64,000 bases of DNA from Pannonibacter carbonis (lineage in GTDB: Bacteria > Pseudomonadota > Alphaproteobacteria > Rhizobiales > Stappiaceae), in contig NZ_PUDR01000012.1 of NCBI RefSeq assembly GCF_003012935.1, forward strand, positions 62,001 to 126,000. Direction: 5' to 3'. The position numbers and the translations under genes were made by a program. The notes beneath the pieces were generated by a model. That model did not search any database. It saw only the letters and a list, made by a program, of their open reading frames with translations, and had not been told where the DNA came from. Shown here one piece after another: positions 37,773 through 46,872 of this stretch (position 1 is its first letter; every line of letters begins with the position of its first letter).

Positions 37773-37795
37773 GACAGACATCGATCTGAACGAAG

Positions 37796-37823
37796 AAAAA
37801 GGCGCGGTGTTCCGCGCCTTTTT
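37796..37823. terminator. bidirectional rho-independent terminator between cpdR and the TIGR02302 gene
   Basis: AAAAAGGCGCGG-TGTT-CCGCGCCTTTTT: a perfect 12-base inverted repeat with A-run on one side and T-run on the other, placed between two convergent genes. It should stop transcription from both directions. Confidence 0.92.
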
Positions 37824-37848
37824 CGTTTTCGATGGGGCCATTGCGGGT

Positions 37849-40488
37849 TCAGTAGTTCTTCAGGAGCCGTTCGAGATAATCCAGTTCGAGGCGCGGTCGT
37901 CCCGGATCAGAGAAGCGGCGGCGGAGTTCCTCGATGATCCGGCGGGCCCGCTGGACGTCGATCTCGTCGGGAACCTTCACCTGGCTACCCAGGTCCGGCC
38001 CTTCGGTGCGGCGCGGCCGGCCGAGTGGATCCTCGTTCAGCGGTGAGCGCTGGGCCATGCCCGGGCCCTCGCCCTGACCCATCATCTGTTCGCCGAGCTG
38101 CTGTGCGCCGCGGCGCAAGGCATCAAGCGCATTGCCCTGCTGGCCGGCTGCCTGTTCGCCTTCTCCCTGGCCTAGCGACTGCTGCGCCTGGCCCATGGCA
38201 TCGCCGGCCTCTCCGAGACCGTCATTATCACCAAGACCGTTGCGGCCCATCTGGTCCATCAGCTGCTGCAGACGCTGCGCCAGATCGCCCTGTCCCTGCG
38301 CCAGCTGATCGAGCAATTCGCGCAGCTGTTCGGCGGTCATCGGCTGCTGGCCGCCTTCGCCCGGCTGCCCTTGTTCTCCGGGTTGACCAGGCTGACCCTG
38401 TTGGCCCTGTTGCTGCTGGCGTTGATCCCGGTTGAGGCGATTGGTCTGATCCATCAATTCCTGCTGCCGCTGGATCATTTCGCCGAGTTGGTTGAGCATC
38501 TCCATCATTTCGCTGGTGAGGCCATCCGGTGCCATCTGCGGCCGGCCGGTCTGGAGATTTTCCAGCATGCGCTGCATCTGGGCCAGCAGTTCACGCGCGG
38601 CATCCCGGGATCCGGTCTTTGCCAGTTCCTCTATGCGCTTCAGCATCTCTTCCAGATCCTGCGGCCGCATGGTCTGCTGGTTGGGATTGAAGGGCTGCAT
38701 CGCCTGCGGATTCTGGCGCAGCTGCTCGGCCAACGCCTGCATATAGTCCTGCAGCGCCTTGCGCAGTTCATCCGTGAGACGGGCGATTTCCTCGTCGGAC
38801 GCTCCCTCTTCCAGCGCCTTGCGCAGGTTCTCCTGCGCCTCGCGCAAGGCCCGTTCGGCCAGGGACAGATCCCCGTCCTCAATGGTCAGCGCCAGATCCC
38901 AGAGCAGCGGCAGCACCGCGAGAAGATCCTCGTCCGTCCGGGCCGCGACCAGATTTCGATAGGCAAACGTCAGTCCGAGATGCGCCTTCGGCCGTACCTC
39001 GAACACTTCCGGTGCCAGCAGCAGCACATCGAAGGCAATGATGACGCGGGAATGGGAATTGGCGTCGAGCGCAAGTTCGCGGCGCTGTTCAACCACAGCC
39101 CGGGCGAGCGGCTTGGAAAAATTCCGTTGCGGCAGTTTGAAGCGATGCGGCGTGGACTGTCCGGTTTGCGCGGCTTCATCGCGCGCAATCAGGGTCAGGT
39201 CCACCTCCGAGCCAGCCCAGGGATGCGAGGTCAGGTCGCGGATGGTCTCGGCGTTCTGCGTCGCCGCGCTGCGTGGCGGCAGTGCAAGGGGGAATTGCGG
39301 CGCCTCGACCAGCGGGCGCGGATTGGCTGAGCTTTCGCCCTCTGGTTTCGGGGCCGGGGCAATGGCTGCCTCCGCCGACAGGACGCGGTAGTCGTCCATG
39401 GCCAGGTAGCTGAGTTTCAGCGCGCCGCTGAGCTGGGTCTCGGGATCATCCAGCAGGCGAATGGTGGGGGGCGCATCCGGCTCCACTTCGAACAGCCAGC
39501 CTGCGATTTTGCCGCCGTCTGTGGCCAGATCGACGGGGCCGGTCTCTGTGAGGACCAGACGCGTCTCGAAAATCCCGTCGGGCGTGGCTGTAGTCGCTGC
39601 CGTGTCACCAGAGGTCTTGTCTGTCGCTGGCTTGGCAACCGGCGCGGTCACGGTGAACCCTGTATGGCCCTGGGCCCTGATGATCAGTTCGCTGCCCGCC
39701 GGCACGCGGATCGGGGCCAGGGGATCGCGCAGGACCGCTGTTTCACCGGTGAGATAGACGGGAGGCCGGCCGGTATAGACCGGCGGCGTCACCCAGACAT
39801 CGAGCCGGGTGGCGATTTCAATGGTCTGGAGCGGTGCCCGAAACGCCGAGGCAAGCCGATCCATCCGGTCACCCGAGGCGACGGCCGCACCGACGATCAG
39901 GCTGAGGAAGGCAACGACGCGCAGCGCATAAGGATCGCGGCGAAAAGCCTCGGGATGGGCAAAGCCGGCGCGCAGGTTGCGTAGCGCCTCGGCCATGCGC
40001 TGCTTGTGCAGCTGCCACAGGGCCAGTGTCACCGGATCCGAGGATGGGGCCGGAAGATCATCAATCAGCGCGGTCAGGGGGCGATGATCGTGACCGCTGG
40101 AGAGCTCCACGCGGTGGAGGGTTTCAGCTGCGGACGGCAGGCGCACTCTCGCAAGGCCGCGCAGGCTGACCAGAAACAAGATCGCGAAAGCAATAACGCC
40201 AACGACCCGAGCCCAGCCCGGCAGCAGCAACCAGAGGCCGAGCCAGGACACGCCCACGAAGAGAGTCGCGACAATCAGCGGCTGATACAGCTCAGGCCAA
40301 AGCCGCTCCCACAACAGCGCGAGACGACTGCGCCCGAGAACAGTTCTCAAGCGACGTTCCGCCTCGGCCTTGCCGGGCACCTGATCAGCGGCCGATGCCG
40401 CCCTGTCTGTCTGCGCCAAGCTCCAAGCCTCCGCGAACCGCCAGTCCAGCCCTGATCTCAAGGTGAGGCAAGAGACCGGTTCCGGCAA
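37849..40488 (-). CDS. TIGR02302/DUF4175 family large membrane protein
   Basis: An approximately 879-residue protein of an alphaproteobacterial family without known function. Three hydrophobic segments lie in the first 220 residues (about 72-105, and one near 190-205). The middle is beta-rich and probably periplasmic. The last ~290 residues are strongly Gln/Glu-rich, with repeated LxQMxRM and GQPGQPGEQGQ runs forming probable coiled coil and disordered parts. The N-terminus begins at a TTG (40488) and could start further inside. The family commonly sits next to lysA and argH. An envelope role is only suggested by context. Confidence 0.85.
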   Translation of the reverse strand: MPEPVSCLTLRSGLDWRFAEAWSLAQTDRAASAADQVPGKAEAERRLRTVLGRSRLALLWERLWPELYQPLIVATLFVGVSWLGLWLLLPGWARVVGVIAFAILFLVSLRGLARVRLPSAAETLHRVELSSGHDHRPLTALIDDLPAPSSDPVTLALWQLHKQRMAEALRNLRAGFAHPEAFRRDPYALRVVAFLSLIVGAAVASGDRMDRLASAFRAPLQTIEIATRLDVWVTPPVYTGRPPVYLTGETAVLRDPLAPIRVPAGSELIIRAQGHTGFTVTAPVAKPATDKTSGDTAATTATPDGIFETRLVLTETGPVDLATDGGKIAGWLFEVEPDAPPTIRLLDDPETQLSGALKLSYLAMDDYRVLSAEAAIAPAPKPEGESSANPRPLVEAPQFPLALPPRSAATQNAETIRDLTSHPWAGSEVDLTLIARDEAAQTGQSTPHRFKLPQRNFSKPLARAVVEQRRELALDANSHSRVIIAFDVLLLAPEVFEVRPKAHLGLTFAYRNLVAARTDEDLLAVLPLLWDLALTIEDGDLSLAERALREAQENLRKALEEGASDEEIARLTDELRKALQDYMQALAEQLRQNPQAMQPFNPNQQTMRPQDLEEMLKRIEELAKTGSRDAARELLAQMQRMLENLQTGRPQMAPDGLTSEMMEMLNQLGEMIQRQQELMDQTNRLNRDQRQQQQGQQGQPGQPGEQGQPGEGGQQPMTAEQLRELLDQLAQGQGDLAQRLQQLMDQMGRNGLGDNDGLGEAGDAMGQAQQSLGQGEGEQAAGQQGNALDALRRGAQQLGEQMMGQGEGPGMAQRSPLNEDPLGRPRRTEGPDLGSQVKVPDEIDVQRARRIIEELRRRFSDPGRPRLELDYLERLLKNY

Positions 40489-40521
40489 GCTGTCGAAACC
40501 ACCAAATACGGGGGCAGGCGG

Positions 40522-41796
40522 TCACGCTTTGGAGAGCCACTCCGGCACATGGTCAAGGTCGATCATGTCCTGATAGCTGGGACGTGCCCGGACAACGGCA
40601 TAATCAGAGCCGTTTACAAGCACTTCCGGGATCAGGCGGCGGGTGTTGTAGGTCGAGGCCTGCACCGCGCCATAGGCGCCGGCAGAGTAGACGGCCATCA
40701 GGTCACCGGCGGCTACCGACGGGATATCACGGGACAGAGCCAAGTAATCACCGGTCTCGCAAACCGGTCCGACTACATCGGCGATGATTCGCTGCGCGTC
40801 CAACGGGGCTTCAACCACCGGTCCGACCTCGTGATACGCTTCGTAAAGCGTCGGGCGGATCAGGTCATTCATCGCCGCATCGACAATGACGAAGGTCTTG
40901 CCCTCGCCTTCCTTCACGTAGACCACTTCGGTGACGAGGATCCCGGCGTTGCCGGCAATCAGGCGGCCCGGTTCGAAGATGATGCGGCAGTCCAGTTCGC
41001 GCACATGATGCTTGACCACCTCGGCATAGGCATCTGGATGCGGCGGCGGGGTGTTGTTGGTGATATAGGGAATGCCAAGCCCACCACCCAGATCGACATG
41101 CTCGATGTGGTGCCCGTCGGCGCGCAGGTCGCGGATCAGGTCCCCCAGACGCGAGAAAGCTGCATCAAACGGGGCAAGCTCGGTGATCTGCGAGCCGATA
41201 TGCATGTCGATGCCGGACACCTCGATGTTCGGCAGCTTGGCAGCTTCGGCATAGACTTCCCGGGCGCGCTTCCACGGGATGCCGAACTTGTTTTCGGACT
41301 TGCCCGTGGAGATCTTGGCGTGGGTCTTGGCGTCGACATCCGGGTTGATGCGGATGGAGACGCGGGCCGTCTTGCCCATCGACTGGGCGACAGCGGACAG
41401 CTGCCAGAGTTCCGGCTCCGATTCGACATTGAAGCAGAGGATGTCTTCAGACAGGCCGAGAGCCTGTTCGGACCGGGTCTTGCCGACGCCCGAGAACATG
41501 ATCCGCTCACCCGGGACCCCGGCGGCGCGCGCGCGGCGCAGCTCACCCTCGGACACGACATCCATGCCGGCGCCAAGCTGCGCCAGCGTGGTCAGCACGG
41601 CCTGGTTCGAGTTGGCCTTCATCGCGTAGCAGACCAGCGCGGGAATATCGCCAAAGGCCGACGAGAAGACGTTGTAGTGACGGGTAAGGGTCGCGGTGGA
41701 ATAGCAATAGAACGGCGTGCCGACCGCACGGGCGATCTCGGTCACATCGACGTCCTCGGCATGAAGCATGCCGTTTTTGTAGGCGAAATGATGCAC
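40522..41796 (-). CDS. lysA: diaminopimelate decarboxylase
   Basis: A 424-residue PLP-dependent decarboxylase converting meso-DAP to lysine. The PLP lysine is Lys60 in CYAMKANSN; a His motif GSQITEL near 203, GGGLGIPY near 238 and EPGRLIAGNAGILVTEV near 275 are all typical, and the CETGDYLALSRDIP catalytic Cys region is near 346. GTG start at 41796. It is 39 bp downstream of the LptM-like gene in the same orientation as argH. Confidence 0.97.
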   Translation of the reverse strand: MHHFAYKNGMLHAEDVDVTEIARAVGTPFYCYSTATLTRHYNVFSSAFGDIPALVCYAMKANSNQAVLTTLAQLGAGMDVVSEGELRRARAAGVPGERIMFSGVGKTRSEQALGLSEDILCFNVESEPELWQLSAVAQSMGKTARVSIRINPDVDAKTHAKISTGKSENKFGIPWKRAREVYAEAAKLPNIEVSGIDMHIGSQITELAPFDAAFSRLGDLIRDLRADGHHIEHVDLGGGLGIPYITNNTPPPHPDAYAEVVKHHVRELDCRIIFEPGRLIAGNAGILVTEVVYVKEGEGKTFVIVDAAMNDLIRPTLYEAYHEVGPVVEAPLDAQRIIADVVGPVCETGDYLALSRDIPSVAAGDLMAVYSAGAYGAVQASTYNTRRLIPEVLVNGSDYAVVRARPSYQDMIDLDHVPEWLSKA

Positions 41797-41835
41797 GGCG
41801 GAAAACCCTGACCTGAGGCGCCCGGATAAGCGCGA

Positions 41836-42060
41836 TTACTGGATGAGTGCGTCGAGAATAAACCGTTCGTTCATCGGCTTTGCCTCGGTCGCCGCACTTG
41901 CGGACGGCATGGCCGTCGATACGCTGTTGACCTGTTGTGGCGCCGGAGCTGTTGCTGCGCCGGGCGGTTCAAGTGGCCCGCGGCGGCCGCATCCGGCAAT
42001 CCCGAGAGCCACGCAAAGACCAAGGGCCAGCACGGCCCGATGACGGGAAGTGAACTTCAT
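41836..42060 (-). CDS. lptM: small LptM-like lipoprotein
   Basis: A 74-residue lipoprotein with a positively charged N-terminus (MKFTSRHRAV), a hydrophobic segment and lipobox LGIAGC, followed by GRRGPLEPP. The CGxxGPLxxP pattern after the lipidated Cys is the signature of YifL/LptM, which in E. coli helps LptD maturation. The rest is a low-complexity Ala/Pro/Ser tail. Start chosen at 42060 by signal-peptide layout; the frame runs upstream to 42120. Position between argH and lysA is common in Hyphomicrobiales. Confidence 0.85.
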   Translation of the reverse strand: MKFTSRHRAVLALGLCVALGIAGCGRRGPLEPPGAATAPAPQQVNSVSTAMPSASAATEAKPMNERFILDALIQ

Positions 42061-42179
42061 TCCGGCTGAACCCCTGTTCGCGGCACGGCGATGCCTCAAC
42101 ATGCCGCTCACTCCTCGCATGACCCACGGCTTCGGGCAAGGGCGGATGCGCCTTGCCTTGCGACCCGCGCAAGGTTGAT

Positions 42180-42199
42180 CGCCCGGCGCAAGCCGGGCG
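42180..42199 (-). terminator. stem-loop after argH, no T-tract
   Basis: CGCCCGGC-GCAA-GCCGGGCG (plus strand), a perfect 8-bp stem with a 4-base loop, 11 bases after the argH stop. No T run follows in the argH direction, so it may attenuate rather than stop transcription into the LptM-like gene. Confidence 0.4.
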
Positions 42200-42210
42200 G
42201 TGCATTTACA

Positions 42211-43596
42211 TCAGGCCTTGCCGAGGCTCTTCAGCCAGCGGCGGGCCTGCTTGCGCACATTGGCCGGTGCGGTGCCGCCGTAGCTGGTGCGGCTCTTCAC
42301 CGACTTGTCGACGGTGAGCACGGCATAGACCTCCCGCGTGATGCGCGGCTCGATCTCCTGCATCACGGCAAGCGGCACCTTGTCGAGGTCGATGCCCTCG
42401 GTCACCGCGTAGCCGACGATCTTGCCCGTGACATGATGGGCATCGCGGAACGGCATGCCGAGCACCCGGACCAGCCAGTCCGCCAGATCGGTCGCCGTCG
42501 CATAGCCGGCACCTGCCGACTTTTTCAAGCGCTTCACCTGAGGTTCCATGTCCCGCACCATGCCGGTCATGGCGGCCAGCGCCAGCGACAGGGAGGGCAG
42601 GGCGTCGAAGGCCTGTTCCTTGTCTTCCTGCATGTCCTTGGAATAGGCCAGCGGCAGGCCCTTCATCATGACGAGCAGCGCAACCATGCCGCCATAGATA
42701 CGGCCCGTCTTGGCGCGCACCAGTTCGGCGGCGTCCGGGTTTTTCTTCTGCGGCATGATCGACGAGCCGGTCGAGAACTTGTCAGACAGCTTGATGAAAC
42801 CGAACTGGGCCGAGCACCACAGCACGATTTCTTCGGCAAAGCGCGACAGGTGCATCGAGCAGATCGACGCGGCGGCCAGTGCCTCGATCACGAAATCACG
42901 ATCGGAGACGCCATCGAGCGAATTGGCCATCGGGCGGTCAAAACCGAGCGCCTTGGCTGTCATCATCCGGTCGATCGGAAACGAAGTGCCGGCCAGCGCG
43001 GCCGAGCCGAGCGGGCATTCGTTCATGCGCTTGCGCGCATCCGCAAAGCGGCTGCGATCGCGGGCAAACATCTCGACATAGGCCATCATGTGATGGCCGA
43101 AGGTCACTGGCTGGGCCGATTGCAGGTGGGTAAAGCCCGGCATGACGTCGCCTGCATGCTGCTCAGCCTTTTCGGCGAGCGCCACCAGCAGGTCGGCGAT
43201 CTGGCCATCCAGCGTGTCCAGCGTGTCACGCACCCAGAGCCGGAAATCGGTCGCGACCTGGTCATTACGCGAACGGGCCGTGTGCAGGCGTCCGGCGGGC
43301 GCGCCGATCAGCTCCGCCAGCCGCGCCTCGATGTTCATGTGAATGTCTTCGAGGGCGCGGGAGAAGGTGAACTTGCCAGCTTCGATCTCTGACAGGATCG
43401 TGTCGAGACCGTGAGCAATTTTCTCGGCATCCTCGCCAGCGACGATCTGTTGCGCTGCCAACATGCGGACATGGGCTTTGGAACCCTCGATGTCCTGTCT
43501 ATATAGCTTCTGGTCGAAGCCGATGGACGCGTTGATCTCTTCCATGATCGCGTCCGGGCCTTCGGCGAACCGGCCGCCCCACATGCGGTTGCTCAT
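42211..43596 (-). CDS. argH: argininosuccinate lyase
   Basis: A 461-residue enzyme of the fumarase/aspartase superfamily splitting argininosuccinate to arginine and fumarate. N-terminus [19 protein letters not shown], the catalytic [13 protein letters not shown] region near 116-128, the [12 protein letters not shown] helix, and the superfamily signature [12 protein letters not shown] near 283-294. I placed the start at 43596, where the conserved MWGGRF motif begins; the frame stays open upstream but antisense to tlpA. It diverges from tlpA at a 57-bp gap. Confidence 0.97.
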   Translation of the reverse strand: MSNRMWGGRFAEGPDAIMEEINASIGFDQKLYRQDIEGSKAHVRMLAAQQIVAGEDAEKIAHGLDTILSEIEAGKFTFSRALEDIHMNIEARLAELIGAPAGRLHTARSRNDQVATDFRLWVRDTLDTLDGQIADLLVALAEKAEQHAGDVMPGFTHLQSAQPVTFGHHMMAYVEMFARDRSRFADARKRMNECPLGSAALAGTSFPIDRMMTAKALGFDRPMANSLDGVSDRDFVIEALAAASICSMHLSRFAEEIVLWCSAQFGFIKLSDKFSTGSSIMPQKKNPDAAELVRAKTGRIYGGMVALLVMMKGLPLAYSKDMQEDKEQAFDALPSLSLALAAMTGMVRDMEPQVKRLKKSAGAGYATATDLADWLVRVLGMPFRDAHHVTGKIVGYAVTEGIDLDKVPLAVMQEIEPRITREVYAVLTVDKSVKSRTSYGGTAPANVRKQARRWLKSLGKA

Positions 43597-43653
43597 TGGA
43601 TTGTCCCTTGGTAGACGCCCCCGGACGAGGTGCTGTTGGCAGGTGAAAACAAC

Positions 43654-44310
43654 ATGACGACGCCGAATGAACTGCGGGCAAGGTCCGCCAGGCCCATCGT
43701 GCTTGCCGGTGTTGCCGGCATTCTGGCCGTCATCGGGGCGGTATACGTGATTGGCCTGCCCGGTGGCAACTCGCCAGCCGGGGAAAGCTGCAAGGCGAGC
43801 CTTGAAACGGCGGCAGGGCTCAAGGAACTGGCTAAGGGGGAAGTCGCTGCTTTCCTGACGGCGCAGAAGCCGCTGTCGCTCGTCGATCTGAGTTTTGCTG
43901 CGCCGGACGGATCGAAGATCTCGATTGGCGACATGAAGGGCAAGACGCTGCTGGTCAACCTGTGGGCGACATGGTGCGCCCCGTGCCGCAAGGAAATGCC
44001 GGCGCTCGATGAACTGCAGAAAGAAATGGGTGGTGCCGATTTCGAGGTTGTGGCGGTCAATCTGGATCGCGGCGGTCCGGACAAGCCGAAAGCCTTCCTG
44101 GAAGAAATCGGCGTGACCAACCTTGCCTATTATTCCGACGCCACGAACAAGGTCTTCAACGACCTGCGGACCAAGGCCCGCGCGACGGGCTTGCCGACCA
44201 CCCTGCTCGTCAGCCCGGAGGGCTGCGAGTTGGGAACACTGTACGGGCCAGCTGAATGGGCCTCGCCCGACGCAAAGGCTCTGATTACCGCCGCCCAGCC
44301 GAAAGGTTGA
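43654..44310 (+). CDS. tlpA: TlpA-family thiol:disulfide oxidoreductase
   Basis: A 218-residue membrane-anchored periplasmic thioredoxin-like protein. An N-terminal helix ([20 protein letters not shown], about residues 15-34) anchors it. The thioredoxin fold has [17 protein letters not shown] with redox-active WCAPC near 109-113 and cis-Pro in TGLPTTLLV. TlpA proteins reduce cytochrome oxidase-related copper proteins or c-type cytochrome apoproteins. The ATG at 43654 has AGGTGA upstream; a GTG at 43630 is an alternative. Divergent from argH, a well-known arrangement in this order. Confidence 0.92.
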   Translation: MTTPNELRARSARPIVLAGVAGILAVIGAVYVIGLPGGNSPAGESCKASLETAAGLKELAKGEVAAFLTAQKPLSLVDLSFAAPDGSKISIGDMKGKTLLVNLWATWCAPCRKEMPALDELQKEMGGADFEVVAVNLDRGGPDKPKAFLEEIGVTNLAYYSDATNKVFNDLRTKARATGLPTTLLVSPEGCELGTLYGPAEWASPDAKALITAAQPKG

Positions 44311-44344
44311 GCGCGGCAATGCTATGTTCGGTCAGGCGACCGGA

Positions 44345-44557
44345 TCAGGCCGTGATGTCGACGGCATTGCCAAGGCCCGGGATCTTGCGGGCTTCGCGGC
44401 GCTCTGCCTCCTGCGGCACGGCCGTCCGTTCGGTCTCTGTCCGCTCCTTACGCTCCTGGGCCTGGGTCTCGCGAGCCTGGGCCGCCTGAGCAATCTGATC
44501 GTTGCGACGGCTGGGAGCCGACAGATCCGCAGATGCTGTGCCTGAAATTGCGGTCAT
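44345..44557 (-). CDS. uncharacterised 70-residue protein with VDI-type tail
   Basis: A very polar, helix-prone protein: about half of residues 20-58 are Arg, Glu, Gln or Lys. It begins MTAISGTASADLSAPSRRN and ends GLGNAVDITA. There is no signal peptide or membrane segment. AAAGGACC precedes the ATG at 44557. No family recognised, but the tail resembles that of the YjfB-like protein (23551) and the next gene upstream (44620). It is convergent with tlpA. Confidence 0.65.
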   Translation of the reverse strand: MTAISGTASADLSAPSRRNDQIAQAAQARETQAQERKERTETERTAVPQEAERREARKIPGLGNAVDITA

Positions 44558-44619
44558 GGCCTGGTCCTTTCATCACCGGCTGATGCAGGCGCGGGACTGC
44601 GCCTGCCAGTCAGCAGTCG

Positions 44620-44868
44620 TCAGATAGAGATATCGACACGTCCGCCGAGCCCGTTGGCTCTGGCTTTGTTGTCAATGCGTTCAGCGTTCAGCTGCAGTTC
44701 TTCGGCCCTGTTGGCCTTGATCTCTGCCTGCTGGCGCACGGCATCCGCCTGGGCGGCTGACCGGTTCTGGTTGATTTGTTCGAGCCGGGCATTGCGCCGC
44801 TCGACGAGACTTCGATCGGCATCAAGCGCTGCAGGAGCGCCGGTGCGATAGGTTGTGATTTCCGCCAT
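44620..44868 (-). CDS. uncharacterised 82-residue protein with VDI-type tail
   Basis: A highly polar, Arg/Glu/Gln/Asn-rich protein likely forming one long amphipathic helix in the middle, ending in ANGLGGRVDISI. A strong ribosome binding site GAAGGAGG lies just before the ATG at 44868. No known domain. It lies 62 bp upstream of the 70-residue gene on the same strand, and the AT-rich region to its right is probably its promoter. Similar tails in three short proteins of this window suggest one family. Confidence 0.68.
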   Translation of the reverse strand: MAEITTYRTGAPAALDADRSLVERRNARLEQINQNRSAAQADAVRQQAEIKANRAEELQLNAERIDNKARANGLGGRVDISI

Positions 44869-45196
44869 TCTGGCCTCCTTCTCTCCAGATGTTTTGGAAA
44901 GGTTCCCTATTAGATAGGTGAAGCCAGATGAAAATGTGTAAACGCTGAGATTATTCCAAACTGTATGGTTTTAAATTCCAAAATTTACTTAAGGTAATTG
45001 AGTCAAATTTGAATCAAATTGCCTTCTCCTGCTGCTTGAATGCTTGCAAGTTTTGCATTGACGTTTCGTCGGAAAGGGGCGTCGCCAGCGTCCCGAGTTG
45101 GGAAAACAAAAGGCAAGGCGGTTAAAGTGGCCCGCACCAGCGGCCAGTGTTTGCTGAAAGCTCGCTGTCCGGTATCAGGGGCGGGGCGTGTCGTTC
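44869..45196. other. 328-bp AT-rich intergenic region with a repeat/palindrome
   Basis: Much more AT-rich than its neighbours between about 44890 and 45060. It contains two tandem copies of an 11-bp unit TGA(G/A)TCAAATT at 44999-45009 and 45010-45020, each holding a GANTC methylation site, and the second forms a palindrome AATTTGA-A-TCAAATT at 45006-45020. It should hold the promoter of the 82-residue protein gene. No coding frame or RNA gene is evident. Confidence 0.65.
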
Positions 45197-45580
45197 TTAT
45201 GTCGCCAGATTGATGGCGTGGGACTCGATGCGGCCGCCATGGTCTTCATAGGCATGGCGCACCACGTCTGCCGGGCGCTTGTCGGTAGGGATACGCGCGG
45301 TCACAAGGGCATTTCGGGTGATGGCTTGTCCAAGTGCCGCGTCTGCCGTGGCCTTGTAGGCGGCTACCCCGTCCAGTTCGTGATGTTCGATGTGATGGGT
45401 GTCGAGAACCACTGCCGGTTCCTCGAGTTCAACCACGAAGCCCGGTGCCGGCTGGTCATGGCCGCGCGAGCCGGAGCCCTGACCGCCGGGTTGTTCCCGG
45501 TCGCGGCGGTTCTGCTCGCTGTATTCTGTCGTCGGGGCGATGCCCTGTGACGCCAGTACCCGGTCCAGACCTGTTGCCAT
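45197..45580 (-). CDS. uncharacterised 127-residue protein
   Basis: A polar protein without signal peptide or membrane helix. The N-terminal half is Gly/Gln/Pro/Arg-rich (GGQGSGSRGHD) and probably disordered. The middle has a VLDTHHIEHHELDG segment rich in acidic residues and His. The C-terminal half, AYKATADAALGQAITRNALV followed by ARIPTDKRPADVVRHAYEDH, looks like a folded alpha/beta piece. A strong AGGAGG ribosome binding site precedes the ATG at 45580. No known family. Confidence 0.6.
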   Translation of the reverse strand: MATGLDRVLASQGIAPTTEYSEQNRRDREQPGGQGSGSRGHDQPAPGFVVELEEPAVVLDTHHIEHHELDGVAAYKATADAALGQAITRNALVTARIPTDKRPADVVRHAYEDHGGRIESHAINLAT

Positions 45581-45705
45581 TGTGGCCTCCTGGCCCTGTT
45601 CGATCCCTTGCGGTTTCACCGGGCCTTCTGGCCCGGCTTGCGCCGGCGGTCTGCCGGGTATCCGGGCGATCCGTCGATGCACGACCGAATCATGTCAACA
45701 AAGCA

Positions 45706-45720
45706 TTAACAAATCTTTAC
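45706..45720. promoter_or_regulatory. near-consensus CtrA-type site
   Basis: TTAACAAATCTTTAC matches TTAA-N7-TTAA with one mismatch in the second half-site. It lies about 126 bp upstream of the 127-residue uncharacterised gene, in an AT-richer segment. Weaker evidence than the two perfect boxes. Confidence 0.4.
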
Positions 45721-45765
45721 GTTGCGTAAAGGCGCTTTGTCTGGCCGCGTTCCGTTCTGACCCGC

Positions 45766-46746
45766 TCACATCGCTGTTCGCTCACGCGTTGTTCCGCCAA
45801 GTCCGGACCAGGACATGGCCTTGACTTTCAGGTCGCCGAAGCGGCTGGACAGGCCGTCCAGCTTGGCTTCCCAGACCGGATCCGGTGTCTGGCCGGCGGT
45901 CACCTTGAAATAGACCTGCATCATGCAGGTGATTGCCAGCGGTTCGAGCACGGCTGCCTTGACGGCCCAGGCGAACAGGAGGGCGAAGACGATTCCGCCG
46001 GCGCTCCACCCACCGGGCAACAGATAGGCAACGGCTGCAGCGGGGGCCAGCATGACGAGGAAGATGACAAAGGCAAACAGATAGACCAGCACTGCGACAA
46101 AGGCGGCGTTTTTCATCATTACCTTGGCGTTCTGGCCATAGAGCACCAGAGCGTCGCGGGCAGAGGCATAGGGATTGTCCGAGCGGGTGCGGATCGCATG
46201 CGCAAGGATCACCTCGTCGATGAAGCCGACGGCGACATTGAGAAAGGCGCGCAACAGCCGCGTGATCGTGTCCAGTCCGGGAATGGGCAGCAGGGAAAGG
46301 ACGCCCTGCATCAGTCCGGTGATGGCACCGATAACGCCCTTGATCAGCTGGTCGATGCCAAACAGTACGCTTGCCTCGACAAAGCGTTCGCGGACGACGC
46401 TTGCGCCATAGGCAATCTGGCCCTGTCCATTCGGCAAGGGCCGGCCATCCATCAATTCGACAAGCACGGCGATATGACCGGCCTTCACCGTATAAAGCAG
46501 GTATTCGCGCAGCAGGTAAATCACGCCGGCAGTGGCGCCAAAGCCGATAATGCCGCCCCAGGCCGCATATCCCGCCTGTTCATCCGGCCCCGCGAAAGCA
46601 CCTACGCCATAGCCGATGCCCGCCCCTGTGCCCGTGACCAGTACGTAGGCGACGGCGATGGCGAAATACACGACAACGCGGAAGAGAACATAGGGCGCCG
46701 TGCGCACCATCAGGCCAAGTGCCGTTCCAAAACTGAAATCCCACAT
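45766..46746 (-). CDS. predicted membrane protein of unknown function
   Basis: A 326-residue protein with at least six hydrophobic segments: two in the first 60 residues (including a Gly-rich TGTGAGIGYGVGAFAG), one near 65-85, a Gly/Leu-rich region near 130-170, and two near 220-275. Soluble ends are short. The C-terminus ends in a basic TTRERTAM. No known family is recognised. I chose the ATG at 46746 over the TTG three bases earlier. Confidence 0.7.
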   Translation of the reverse strand: MWDFSFGTALGLMVRTAPYVLFRVVVYFAIAVAYVLVTGTGAGIGYGVGAFAGPDEQAGYAAWGGIIGFGATAGVIYLLREYLLYTVKAGHIAVLVELMDGRPLPNGQGQIAYGASVVRERFVEASVLFGIDQLIKGVIGAITGLMQGVLSLLPIPGLDTITRLLRAFLNVAVGFIDEVILAHAIRTRSDNPYASARDALVLYGQNAKVMMKNAAFVAVLVYLFAFVIFLVMLAPAAAVAYLLPGGWSAGGIVFALLFAWAVKAAVLEPLAITCMMQVYFKVTAGQTPDPVWEAKLDGLSSRFGDLKVKAMSWSGLGGTTRERTAM

Positions 46747-46872
46747 CAAAATAACTCCCGCCCAACAAAGCCTGCAGCCTGTCGGGGACGGTAGTGGGAA
46801 TTCAATGCCGAAACTGTGACTGTGATCACGGCCCGGACGCTGTTGCCGTCCAGACCGTGGGGCCGTTTCCGG

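Noticed and set aside
43597-44319. Apparent 241-residue N-terminal extension of ArgH
   Set aside because: It is antisense to tlpA, and the conserved ArgH N-terminus [10 protein letters not shown] starts exactly at 43596.
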